From positions 51,467-115,466 of the forward strand of contig NZ_LQBL01000008.1 of the NCBI RefSeq assembly GCF_001483745.1: a stretch of DNA of 64,000 bases, read 5' to 3'. This document shows positions 16,557 to 24,049 of this stretch, piece after piece. A program made the position numbers and the translations under genes. Within the stretch, counting starts at the first letter, position 1. Every line of letters starts with the position of its first letter. Source of the DNA: Serinicoccus chungangensis (GTDB lineage: Bacteria; Actinomycetota; Actinomycetes; Actinomycetales; Dermatophilaceae). Below the pieces are notes generated by a model that had not been told where the DNA came from, ran no database searches, and saw only the letters and a program-made list of their open reading frames with translations.

Positions 16557-19138
16557 CAGGCCACCCCCACCGGCTCGGCCGCCGCCGCGGGATGCTCGGC
16601 GGGCTGCTCGAGCTCGGCGTACCGGCCCTTGACCCGCAGGTTCTCCGGGTCGAGCAGCGGCGTCGCGTCGACGCTGGCGACGGTCACCGGGTAGAGCTCC
16701 TCCATGTAGGACACGGCGAGCCCGGTGCCGACGACGGCCTGCTCGGGCGGCAGGAAGGCCATGAGCACGTGCTTGCCGAGGCTCGGCGCGGAGGCCGCCG
16801 AGGTGACGTAGGGGTGGTGCCCGTGGCCGTCGGTCAGCGGCTCGCCGTCGCGCCCGAGGATGGGCTCGCCACCGAGCATGTAGCGCTTGACCCCGCTCGC
16901 GGAGGTGTGGTCGTCCACGGTCAGCGCGCAGAGCACCGCCTTCGGGGGCTGCCCGGCCTGGGCCAGCACGGCCTCCTTGCCGATGAAGTCGGCGTCCTTG
17001 ACCTTGGGCCGCTCCATGCCGGTCTCGGAGAGGGTGCGCTCGGCGTCCAGCTCGGCGCCGTAGGCGCGGTAGCCCTTCTCGATCCGCCCGGTCGCGGTGT
17101 AGACCCCGATGCCGACGGGGACGACCCCGTGCTCGCGGCCCGTCTCGATGAGCCGCTCCCACAGCTGCGCGCCGGTCTCGATGGGCACGTAGAGCTCCCA
17201 GCCGAACTCGCCGACGTAGGAGATCCGCGAGGCCAGCACCGACAGGTCGCCCACCTCGATGAGCCGGCAGGTGCCGAACCGGAAGGTCTCCGGCGACAGG
17301 TCGTCGTCGGTGAGCGCACCGAGCACGTCACCGGCGCGCGGACCCCATACCCCGATCGTGGAGTATGCCGAGGTCAGGTCGACGAGCGAGGCGCCCTCGG
17401 GCAGGTGGTCGGCGAACCACTTCTTGTCCACCATGCCGTGCGCCCCGCCGGTGACGACCCGGAAGTGGTCGTGCCCGAGCCGCATGACCGTGAGGTCGGA
17501 GCGGAAGCCGCCGGTCTCGTCCAGCACCGGGGTGTAGACCACCCTCCCGATCGCGACGTCGGCCTGGGCGACGATGATGCGCTGCACCGCGTCGAGCGCG
17601 GCCGGTCCGACGACGTCGAAGATCGCGAAGGCGGTGAGGTCGACGATGCCGCCGCGGGCCCGCAGGGCCAGGTGCTCGGCGTTGATGACCGGGCTCCACC
17701 AGCGGGCGTCCCACTCGTGCTCGCGCGGCATGACGGCGTCGCCGAACTCCTCGAGCAGCGGCTCGTTGGAGGCGTACCACTGCGGGCGCTCCCACCCGGC
17801 GGCCTCGTAGAACACCGCGCCGAGCTCGCGCTGGCTGGCGTGCATCGGCGAGAGCCGGATGGGCCGCGAGCTCTGCCACTGCTCGGAGGGGTGGACGATG
17901 CCGTAGGTCTTGTTGAACGCCTCGCTGGTGCGGGCGCGGACGTGGGCGCGGGTGCGCTGGTGGGGGTAGAAGCGGGCGATGTCGCTGTGCCCCAGGTCGA
18001 TCTCCGGGTGGCCGTGGGTCATCCACTCCGCGACCGCGCGGCCGACGCCCGGGCCCTCCTTGATCCACACCGCGGCGCAGCTCCACAGGCCCTTGACCTC
18101 GGGGGTCTCCCCCAGCACCGGTGCACCGTCCGGGGTGAGCGAGAGCAGCCCGTTGATGGCGTAGCGGATCTCGGCGCGCTCGTCGCCGAGCAGCTCGGGC
18201 ATGAGCTCCAGCGCCTGCTCCAGCTGCGGGTCGAAGTCGTCCTCGGTGAAGGGCATCTCGGTCGGCGACAGCTTGGCCTGCGCGATCGAGGGGATCTCGT
18301 CCGGCTCGTGCAGGATCGCGCGGTGGGCGTAGGACCCGACCTCCATGTCCGAGCCGTGCTGCCGCTCGTAGCAGAAGGTGTCCATGTCCCGGATGATCGG
18401 GAAGCTGATCTCGCCCGGCTTCTCGGCGAGCGGCTCGCAGGGGCCGACCGAGATCATCTGGTGCACGGCCGGGGTCAGCGGGATGTGCGCGCCGGCCATC
18501 CGGGCCAGCCGCGGGCTCCAGACGCCGCAGGCGATGACGACGACCGGCGCCTCGATGTCGCCCTTGTCCGTCTGCACGGCGCTGATCCGACCCTCGGTGA
18601 CGGTCATCCCGGTCACCTCGACGTTGGGGACCGTGGTGAGCACGCCCTTGGCCTGGGCGTTCTCCCGCATGATGGTGCCAGCGCGCAGCGAGTCGACGAC
18701 GCCGACGCTGGGCGTGTAGAAGCCGCCGACGATGACGTCGGGGTCGAGGAAGGGCACCATCTCGGCGACCTCCTCCGGCGTCACCAGCCGCGACTCGATC
18801 CCCCAGGCCCTGGCCGAAGACATCCGCCGCCGCAGCTCCTCCATCCGTTCCTCGGTGCGCGCCACCTCGATGCCGCCGGAGGTGGTGAGCACGCCCATCT
18901 CGTCGTACTGCCGCATCGAGTCCAGGGTCAGGTCGGTGATCTCCCGGCTGTGGTCCACGGGGAAGATGAAGTTGGAGGCGTGGCCGGTGGACCCGCCGGG
19001 GTTGGGCAAGGGGCCCTTGTCGATCTGCACGATGTCGGTCCAGCCCAGCTCGGCGAGGTGGTGGACCAGCGAGTTGCCGACGATGCCGGCCCCGATGACG
19101 AGGACGTCGCAGCGGACGGGGAGGGAGGAGGTGCTCAT
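16556..19138 (-). CDS. FAD-dependent dehydrogenase fused to a GcvT (aminomethyltransferase) domain; dimethylglycine/sarcosine dehydrogenase family
   Basis: 860 aa. The N-terminal DAO fold has a Rossmann GxGxxG (LVIGAGIVGNSLV, about 14-26). The sequence GGSTGHASN places His53 at the position that covalently binds FAD in mammalian dimethylglycine and sarcosine dehydrogenases. An FAO_M-type middle domain (about 370-430) leads into a GcvT folate-binding domain (about 430-720, with GEFGWELYVP) and a GcvT C-terminal barrel. The enzyme would oxidatively demethylate an N-methylated amino acid and transfer the one-carbon unit to THF as methylene-THF. Co-transcription with etfBA argues for a dehydrogenase rather than an O2-using oxidase. 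Two IclR boxes lie 17 nt before the ATG. The exact substrate (dimethylglycine, sarcosine or another methylamine) is not determinable. Confidence 0.85.
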   Translation of the reverse strand: MSTSSLPVRCDVLVIGAGIVGNSLVHHLAELGWTDIVQIDKGPLPNPGGSTGHASNFIFPVDHSREITDLTLDSMRQYDEMGVLTTSGGIEVARTEERMEELRRRMSSARAWGIESRLVTPEEVAEMVPFLDPDVIVGGFYTPSVGVVDSLRAGTIMRENAQAKGVLTTVPNVEVTGMTVTEGRISAVQTDKGDIEAPVVVIACGVWSPRLARMAGAHIPLTPAVHQMISVGPCEPLAEKPGEISFPIIRDMDTFCYERQHGSDMEVGSYAHRAILHEPDEIPSIAQAKLSPTEMPFTEDDFDPQLEQALELMPELLGDERAEIRYAINGLLSLTPDGAPVLGETPEVKGLWSCAAVWIKEGPGVGRAVAEWMTHGHPEIDLGHSDIARFYPHQRTRAHVRARTSEAFNKTYGIVHPSEQWQSSRPIRLSPMHASQRELGAVFYEAAGWERPQWYASNEPLLEEFGDAVMPREHEWDARWWSPVINAEHLALRARGGIVDLTAFAIFDVVGPAALDAVQRIIVAQADVAIGRVVYTPVLDETGGFRSDLTVMRLGHDHFRVVTGGAHGMVDKKWFADHLPEGASLVDLTSAYSTIGVWGPRAGDVLGALTDDDLSPETFRFGTCRLIEVGDLSVLASRISYVGEFGWELYVPIETGAQLWERLIETGREHGVVPVGIGVYTATGRIEKGYRAYGAELDAERTLSETGMERPKVKDADFIGKEAVLAQAGQPPKAVLCALTVDDHTSASGVKRYMLGGEPILGRDGEPLTDGHGHHPYVTSAASAPSLGKHVLMAFLPPEQAVVGTGLAVSYMEELYPVTVASVDATPLLDPENLRVKGRYAELEQPAEHPAAAAEPVGVA

Positions 19139-19154
19139 GGTCGCCCTTCTGGTG

Positions 19155-19188
19155 GTGCGTATCGCGCAACTGTGCGCGTATCACGCAA
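19155..19188. promoter_or_regulatory. Paired IclR-type operator of the dehydrogenase-etfBA operon
   Basis: On the plus strand box 1 is GTGCG-TATCG-CGCAA (19155-19169) and box 2 is GCGCG-TATCA-CGCAA (19174-19188), 19 bp apart start to start. The same 34-bp layout occurs in front of three other units of this region. The dehydrogenase ATG at 19138 is 17 nt away. The rest of the gap (19189-19309) shows nothing else recognisable. Confidence 0.75.
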
Positions 19189-19309
19189 CCAGTCTCATCA
19201 CTGGCGACGAGGGTGTCAAGCGTTCGCGCCGCCCGGCGTGCACACGGACGACCACTGCGGGTATGCCCTCACGCACCGCAGACGTGCACGTCGGGTGGTC
19301 CAGCGCCGG

Positions 19310-19735
19310 TCACCGGCAGGGATTGATCCATGGCACCTCGGGGAAGCGGGCGAAGTCGCTGTCGGCACTGACCACCGGCACGCCGTGCTGGAGCGCGAGC
19401 GCGGCCAGCTGGGCGTCAGGGATGAGGTTGCCGGTGACACCGTCCTTCATGATCAGCCGTCGCAGGATCGCCCAGGTCGAGGCGTTGGTCTCGGGCATCC
19501 AGGCCGCCGGAGCGTGCATCCAGTCGTCGACCAGGGTCGCCGCGAAGGCCGGCTCGAGCGGCTCGGCCATGATCCGGGGGTGGGTCGAGATCCGCAGGAA
19601 GGCGGTGACGCTCTGCGACGGTATGCCGACGCGGACATCACCGTTGAGCCGCTCCTCGAGGAAGGCCCTGCTCGACTCGTGGTGGGACGAGGTGCTGTCG
19701 ACGGCATACAGCAGGATGTTGGCGTCGACGATCAC
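19310..19735 (-). CDS. vapC: VapC-type PIN-domain toxin
   Basis: 141 aa. A PIN ribonuclease fold is indicated by the opening MIVDANILLYAVD (first catalytic Asp), an internal Glu region, and the C-terminal acidic pair in GVPVVSADSDFARF. VapC toxins cleave tRNA or rRNA, and their activity is masked by VapB. The ATG overlaps the antitoxin stop (ATGA), the canonical vapBC layout. It sits inside the one-carbon regulon but reads as an independent cassette with its own promoter and dyad. It looks intact, since length and acidic residues are as expected. Confidence 0.85.
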   Translation of the reverse strand: MIVDANILLYAVDSTSSHHESSRAFLEERLNGDVRVGIPSQSVTAFLRISTHPRIMAEPLEPAFAATLVDDWMHAPAAWMPETNASTWAILRRLIMKDGVTGNLIPDAQLAALALQHGVPVVSADSDFARFPEVPWINPCR

Positions 19736-19956
19736 TCGGCGTCCAGAAGGTCGAGCACCTCGCCGATGTTGGTCACATCGACGCGGGAACCGAGGCGCGA
19801 GGTGCGTTGCGTGAAGGGCATCGGGGAAGTCTGCCGCGACCGCAGCATCCCGCGACGGGCGAGGAGGACGACGGCCTCGCTCACGCTGAGGCCTGACTCC
19901 CGCAGCCGGGCCACTTCAGCTTCGACGTCCGGCGTGAGATTCACCGTGGTGCGCAT
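19732..19956 (-). CDS. vapB: VapB-type antitoxin
   Basis: 74 aa from the ATG at 19956; a GTG one codon upstream is possible. The N-terminal MRTTVNLTPDVEAEVARL fits a ribbon-helix-helix DNA-binding domain. The C-terminal tail (VDVTNIGEVLDLLDAE) is the probable toxin-wrapping segment. A TAGATT -10 box 6 nt before the ATG suggests a leaderless message. A perfect 10-bp dyad about 30 bp upstream is the likely autoregulatory operator. Confidence 0.8.
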   Translation of the reverse strand: MRTTVNLTPDVEAEVARLRESGLSVSEAVVLLARRGMLRSRQTSPMPFTQRTSRLGSRVDVTNIGEVLDLLDAE

Positions 19957-19962
19957 CACACC

Positions 19963-19968
19963 AATCTA
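19963..19968 (-). promoter_or_regulatory. -10 box of vapBC
   Basis: TAGATT on the minus strand with 6 nt to the ATG at 19956, giving a probable leaderless start. Confidence 0.5.
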
Positions 19969-19986
19969 CATCAATGACGCGCATCA

Positions 19987-20007
19987 AGGTGCATCATTGA
20001 TGCACCT
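19987..20007. promoter_or_regulatory. Perfect dyad, likely VapB(C) operator
   Basis: The arms AGGTGCATCA and TGATGCACCT flank a single central T. A related CATCAATGACGCGCATC lies just downstream towards vapB. The position directly upstream of the -10 box fits conditional autoregulation. Confidence 0.65.
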
Positions 20008-20021
20008 CAGACCCCTCCACC

Positions 20022-20305
20022 TCAGGAGGGGCGGGTGCCCTCCGGGGCGACACCGTGGAGGTCGGCCCAGACCTCGGTCATCTCCCGGGTCGCCCCCTCG
20101 GCCCCGTCCACGAACATCGCCAACTCGACGTGGGCCGTCAGCCCCTCGACCAGACCGGTGACGTGGGTCCGGCACGCCGCGCGCCCGCGGTCCGCGACGA
20201 GGTCTCGCCGGTAGGCACGAGGCGGCTGGTGAAGCCCGGCGCCAGCAGGTCGGGCAGGTCCTCCCATCGGTGGGCGTCGATCGTCTGGACGAGCCGGCGG
20301 ATCAC
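20022..20305 (-). pseudogene. Broken SnoaL-like/NTF2-fold gene
   Basis: One frame from a GTG at 20305 encodes VIRRLVQTIDAHRWEDLP, continuing to LVPTGE, the N-terminal half of a SnoaL-like protein. A different frame encodes THVTGLVEGLTAHVE and EMTEVWADLHGVAPEGTRP, the C-terminal half ending at 20022. The join near 20205-20215 needs a frameshift, and about 20-25 residues normally present between the halves (the F/W-x-D-x-D-Y-P stretch) are missing. This looks like a small deletion, not a single sequencing error. SnoaL-like proteins are small cone-fold enzymes or scaffolds of diverse function. The gene starts just after the beta-propeller gene on the same strand. Confidence 0.6.
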
Positions 20306-20327
20306 GTCATCGGCATGCGTGGCCCAC

Positions 20328-21500
20328 TCAGGTGCGTTCGAGGACCTCCACCGACAGGACCGTCGGCAGGTGCCGCGCGATCTCCTGCCAGCTCTCCCCC
20401 TCGTCGGCGGTGGCGAAGACCGACCCGGTGTTGGTGCCGAAGTAGAGCCCCGCCGGGTCCCCGGTGTCGCCCGCCATCGCCTGGCGCAGCACGGTGAAGA
20501 AGCACGACTCCTGGGGCAGCCCGGCCCGCTGCGCCTCCCACGTCGACCCGCCGTCGGTGGAGCGCCAGACGGCTGCGGCGGCGTCCGGCGGGTAGCGGCC
20601 CTCCATGTCGCCGTTGAGCGGGATGGTCCAGATCGTGTCGGGGTCGCGCGGGTGCACCCGCATCGGGAAGCCGAAGGTGGAGGGCAGACCGGCGGTGATG
20701 TCGCTCCAGGTCAGTCCGCCGTCACCAGAGCGCCACACCCCGACGTGGTTGCGCTGGTAAAGGACGTCGCCCGGCCCGGGCGCACGGACGATGTGGTGGA
20801 CGCACAGCCCCACCTCCCCGCCGCCCGGTCCCCCCGGGTGCTCGGCCGCGGCCGCGGCGTCCGGCTCGTCGGGCAGGGCCAGCGCGTTGCGCCGCTCCCA
20901 CTGGCCGCCGGCGTCCTTCGTGGCGAAGACCCCGGCGGCGGAGATCCCGAGCCACACCCGGGACGGGTCTCCGGGGTCGGCCAGGATGGTGTGCAGCACC
21001 AGCCCCGCCGCGCCCGGGTTCCAGTCCTCCGCCGAGGGGTGCTGGCGCAGGCTCTCGACCTCGGTCCACGTGACCCCGCCGTCGTCGCTGGCGAGGAGCG
21101 CGGCCGGCTTGGTGCCGGCATACACCCGGTCCCCGGCGAGGCCGAGCGACCACACCTGGCTGAACTCCTCGCCGAACGGCACGTCCTTCGGGCTCCACCC
21201 GACCGCCGTGGCGAAGTCGGGGTCGCCCGCGGCCCAGGCGTCCATGGCGCCGGTCGTCAGCTGGCTGAGCTCCCACGTGCCGCCGCCGTCGGTGGAGCGC
21301 CAGACCCCCGCGCCCGACCACTCGCCCCCGCCGCCGGCCCAGATCGTCCCGGTCACCGGGTCGCCGACGACATGGTTGATCGGCCACCCGTCGCAGAAGG
21401 GGCCCCGCACCGCCCAGCCGACACCGCCCTCTCCCTCGCGCTGCTCGAGGACGAACGCCCCTTTGGTCGTGCCGACCAGCAGCACCGGCCCCCTCGCCAT
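20328..21500 (-). CDS. BNR/Asp-box beta-propeller protein (sialidase-like fold)
   Basis: 390 aa without a signal peptide. At least four Asp-box motifs are visible (STDGGGTW, SDDGGVTW, SGDGGLTW and STDGGSTW), with a fifth degenerate one (TADEGESW). This indicates a six- or seven-bladed propeller of the exo-alpha-sialidase/Vps10-like type. No sialidase catalytic Arg triad or FRIP motif was recognised, so the enzymatic role is unknown. It is divergent from the stand-alone methyltransferase, and the shared 240-bp gap contains an IclR box pair. Possible co-regulation with the one-carbon genes is inferred from this position only. Confidence 0.75.
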   Translation of the reverse strand: MARGPVLLVGTTKGAFVLEQREGEGGVGWAVRGPFCDGWPINHVVGDPVTGTIWAGGGGEWSGAGVWRSTDGGGTWELSQLTTGAMDAWAAGDPDFATAVGWSPKDVPFGEEFSQVWSLGLAGDRVYAGTKPAALLASDDGGVTWTEVESLRQHPSAEDWNPGAAGLVLHTILADPGDPSRVWLGISAAGVFATKDAGGQWERRNALALPDEPDAAAAAEHPGGPGGGEVGLCVHHIVRAPGPGDVLYQRNHVGVWRSGDGGLTWSDITAGLPSTFGFPMRVHPRDPDTIWTIPLNGDMEGRYPPDAAAAVWRSTDGGSTWEAQRAGLPQESCFFTVLRQAMAGDTGDPAGLYFGTNTGSVFATADEGESWQEIARHLPTVLSVEVLERT

Positions 21501-21617
21501 GGCTCCGCCCTCTCCGCGCCGCCGCCGTGGCGGCGCCTCCGTCCCGATCCTGGCACGGCTTACCGACAGACGTCAGCCCTCACCGGGAGCAAAGACACGG
21601 CGGCGACACGCCATACG

Positions 21618-21651
21618 TTGCGTATGACGAAGTTCATTGCACAAGACGAAA
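21618..21651. promoter_or_regulatory. Paired IclR-type operator before the methyltransferase gene
   Basis: Box 1 TTGCG-TATGA-CGAAG (21618-21632) and box 2 TTGCA-CAAGA-CGAAA (21637-21651) are again spaced 19 bp. A separate perfect dyad CATACG-TTG-CGTATG (21612-21626) overlaps box 1. Box 2 covers the expected -35 region of the TAGCGT -10 at 21661. Confidence 0.75.
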
Positions 21652-21660
21652 CCTCGGGTG

Positions 21661-21666
21661 TAGCGT
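21661..21666 (+). promoter_or_regulatory. -10 box of the methyltransferase gene
   Basis: TAGCGT preceded by TG (extended -10) would give a start near 21673 and a leader of about 70 nt containing the AGGAGG at 21727. Confidence 0.45.
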
Positions 21667-21741
21667 CCGAAGTACGCTGGAAAACAGCCCACCACCCCGT
21701 CGACGCCGATGTCGACCCCGCACGACAGGAGGGCGACGCCC

Positions 21742-23109
21742 ATGGCGGCAACCCCGATCATCACCACGACCGACGACGCGTCGCGGGCCTCGGCCCCGGA
21801 GCACGACCAGCCGGTCAACCACAACCACCCGACGGTGCAGCAGGGACGCTCGGTCCCCGTCAACCTCCGGCAGACCGGGCCCACCCCGATGCAGCTGCTC
21901 ATCTCGACCCGCATCCGCAAGTCGCCCTACTGGCACCTCTCGGTCGAGGCGGGGGCCTGGCGGGCGGAGGTCTACAACCGCGTCTACCACCCCCGGGGCT
22001 ACCTCTCCATGGAGGAGGGCGGGCCCCTGGCCGAGCACCGGTCGGTCGTCGAGGACGTCACGCTGTGGAACGTCGCGGTCGAGCGGCAGATCCAGGTCAA
22101 GGGCCCGGACGCGGAGGACTTCGTCAACTACGTCATCACCCGGCAGGCCAAGACCATCACCCCGATGCACGCCCGCTACGTCATCCTGTGCAACGAGGCC
22201 GGGGGGATCCTCAACGACCCGGTGCTGCTGCGGATCAGCGAGGACGAGTTCTGGTTCAGCCTGTCCGACTCCAGCCTGATGTTCTGGCTGCAGGGGGTCA
22301 ACATCAGCAAGGGGTACGACGTCACCATCGACGAGATCGACGTCTGCCCGGTGCAGATCCAGGGGCCCAGGTCCGAGGCCCTCATGCGCGACCTCATCGG
22401 CCCCATGGTCTCCGACATCCCCAACTACGGTCTCGCCGCCGCCGAGGTCGCGGGGCTGCCGGTCATCGTCTCCCAGACCGGGTTCACCGGGGAGAAGGGC
22501 TACGAGATCTACCTCTACGACGCCACGCTGCACGCCGAGGAGATGTGGAACGCCATCCTGGAGGCGGGCGAGGCGCACCACCTGCGGGTCATCGCCCCGG
22601 CCCACCCGCGCCGCGTGCAGGCGGGCATCCTCTCGTGGGGGCAGGACATGGACGCCGAGACCTCGCCGCTGCAGACCAACCTGGCCTACCAGGTGCCACG
22701 CAAGAAGGAGGAGGACTACATCGGCAAAGCGGCGCTCGAGGCGCAGCGCGAGCAGCTCGAGGCCGGCCAGCCCCCGTTCGACCTCATGCTGGTCGGGCTC
22801 CGGCTGGGCGGCAAGCCCATCACCGACTACGCCCCCGACTTCTGGCTGGTCAGCACCACGGACTCCGACGACCCGGTCGGTTACCTGACCTCTCCGTGGT
22901 ACTCCCCCGAGCTCGAGACCAACATCGCCCTGGGCTACGTGCCCGTCGGCATGAGCGGCACCGGCACGCAGGTGCGCGTGTGGCTGCCGGAGGAGTATGC
23001 CGAGACGCCCGGGCAGCCGGTCGACGCGGTGATCGTGGACGTGCCGTTCCGCCCGTCCGTCAACCCGAACACCCGCGAGGTGCTCAAGCAGGGACAGCAG
23101 TCGTTCTGA
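21742..23109 (+). CDS. GcvT/DmdA/LigM-superfamily THF-dependent methyltransferase (demethylase), substrate unknown
   Basis: 455 aa. The start is the ATG at 21742, with AGGAGG 8 nt before it; an in-frame ATG at 21709 lacks such a site. The fold is that of aminomethyltransferase: a GCV_T-like N-terminal domain (VYHPRGYLSMEEGG, VTLWNVAVERQIQVKG, then GFTGEKGYEIYLYD) and a C-terminal barrel (IALGYVPVGMSGTG). It is longer than glycine-cleavage T-protein (about 365 aa) and in the length range of LigM-type O-demethylases, and no other gcv gene is nearby. Such enzymes move a methyl or methylene group from a methylated substrate to THF. The neighbouring MTHFR and the shared operator support a catabolic demethylase. 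It could act on a methyl ether, a sulfonium compound or an N-methyl compound. Confidence 0.75.
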   Translation: MAATPIITTTDDASRASAPEHDQPVNHNHPTVQQGRSVPVNLRQTGPTPMQLLISTRIRKSPYWHLSVEAGAWRAEVYNRVYHPRGYLSMEEGGPLAEHRSVVEDVTLWNVAVERQIQVKGPDAEDFVNYVITRQAKTITPMHARYVILCNEAGGILNDPVLLRISEDEFWFSLSDSSLMFWLQGVNISKGYDVTIDEIDVCPVQIQGPRSEALMRDLIGPMVSDIPNYGLAAAEVAGLPVIVSQTGFTGEKGYEIYLYDATLHAEEMWNAILEAGEAHHLRVIAPAHPRRVQAGILSWGQDMDAETSPLQTNLAYQVPRKKEEDYIGKAALEAQREQLEAGQPPFDLMLVGLRLGGKPITDYAPDFWLVSTTDSDDPVGYLTSPWYSPELETNIALGYVPVGMSGTGTQVRVWLPEEYAETPGQPVDAVIVDVPFRPSVNPNTREVLKQGQQSF

Positions 23110-23123
23110 GCCCCTGCCGCCGG

Positions 23124-23165
23124 CCCGCCGGGCCCTGACCGCCGCCGCGGTCGGGGCCCGGTGGG
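23124..23165. terminator. Strong bidirectional hairpin between convergent genes
   Basis: 18-base arms (23124-23141 and 23148-23165) pair fully when two G-U pairs are allowed, with a 6-nt CCGCCG loop. It lies between the methyltransferase stop and the iclR stop. The right arm ends 4 nt before the iclR stop codon on the opposite strand. Confidence 0.75.
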
Positions 23166-23168
23166 GCG

Positions 23169-23972
23169 TCAGGCCGGTTCGGGCGCGGAGGCGGCGGGGC
23201 CGCGGTGCCAGCCCAGCCGCGACGACACCTCGTCCGCGGCGCTCAGCAGCGACGGGACGAGCTCTCGGATCCGCTCGGCGTCCATCCGGAAGCTCGGACC
23301 GGACACGCTCATCGAGGCGCAGACCTCGCCGTGCGCGTTGCGCACCGGTGCGGCCACCGCACTGAGCCCCACGTCGAGCTCGTCCTGCACCACGGCATAC
23401 CCCTGCTCCCGTGCCGCGTCGACCAGACGGTCGAGCTCGTCGGGATCGGTGACCGTGCGCTCGGTGTATGCCGTGAGGTCGCCCCAGGTGGCCCGCCTCT
23501 CCCGGGCAGGCAGCTCGCTCACCAGCACTCGCCCGTTGCTCGTCGCGTGCAGCGGGATGTGCTGGCCGACCCAGTTGTGCGAGGTGATGGTCGACGGTCC
23601 GATGACCTGGTCGATGTAGAGCGCCGAGCGTCCGCCGAGAACCGCGATGTTGACCGTCTCGTTGGTGTCGGAGGCCAGCTCCTGGCAGACCGGGCGAGCC
23701 TCCTGCACCAGGTCCAGCCGTGCGCTGGTCGACCCCGCCAGGCGCAGGACGCCCACCCCGAGGCGAACCCGCCCACGCTCACCCGTGAGCTCGACGAGAT
23801 CGTGGGCGGCGAGCGTCGACACGAGGCGGCTGGCCGTGGACTTGTGCACGCCCAGAGCCGCCGCCACCTCACCGACCCCCGCCTCGCCCACCCTGGCCAG
23901 GATCTCGAGAACCGTCAGGGCGCGGTCCACGGACTGGACCGCAGACCCGGTGGTCTCCTCGTGATTGCGCAT
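23169..23972 (-). CDS. IclR-family transcriptional regulator of the one-carbon regulon
   Basis: 267 aa. A winged helix-turn-helix at about residues 12-70 (ALTVLEILARVGEAGVGEVAAALGVHKSTASRLVSTL, split here by reading) is followed by an IclR effector-binding GAF-like domain with NWVGQHIPLHATSNGRV and GLSAVAAPVRN. It is convergent with the methyltransferase gene. Its own promoter has the TAGAGT -10 box wedged exactly between two operator boxes, with box 1 covering the ATG. This is strong sequence evidence for autoregulation, and identical box pairs occur before the methyltransferase, MTHFR and dehydrogenase genes. The ligand is presumably a methylated substrate or product of the pathway. Confidence 0.9.
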   Translation of the reverse strand: MRNHEETTGSAVQSVDRALTVLEILARVGEAGVGEVAAALGVHKSTASRLVSTLAAHDLVELTGERGRVRLGVGVLRLAGSTSARLDLVQEARPVCQELASDTNETVNIAVLGGRSALYIDQVIGPSTITSHNWVGQHIPLHATSNGRVLVSELPARERRATWGDLTAYTERTVTDPDELDRLVDAAREQGYAVVQDELDVGLSAVAAPVRNAHGEVCASMSVSGPSFRMDAERIRELVPSLLSAADEVSSRLGWHRGPAASAPEPA

Positions 23973-23998
23973 GACGCAACTCTACGCGTCCTGCGCAA
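23965..23998. promoter_or_regulatory. Paired IclR-type operator and -10 of iclR
   Basis: Box 1 is the perfect dyad TTGCG-CATGA-CGCAA (23965-23979), overlapping the start codon. Box 2 is ACGCG-TCCTG-CGCAA (23984-23998), with 19-bp spacing. The minus-strand -10 TAGAGT (23984-23979) sits between them and is 6 nt from the ATG at 23972, so the mRNA is probably leaderless and directly blocked by the bound regulator. Confidence 0.8.
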
Positions 23999-24049
23999 CG
24001 GGGTGCGAGACCGACGCGCCACCCCTTCTGCGCCGGTTTCCCCACCCTC

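Noticed and set aside
16592-20161. 1189-codon open frame on the plus strand across the dehydrogenase and vapBC genes
   Set aside because: It is antisense to well-supported genes; its Arg/Gly/Val/Leu-rich composition is typical of a GC-rich antisense frame and it has no recognisable domain.
20328-21500. True sialidase
   Set aside because: Asp-boxes are present but no signal peptide, FRIP motif or catalytic Arg triad was recognised.
21742-23109. Glycine cleavage system T-protein
   Set aside because: It is too long, has no gcvP/H nearby, and shares its operator with MTHFR and the FAD dehydrogenase; a demethylase role is more likely.
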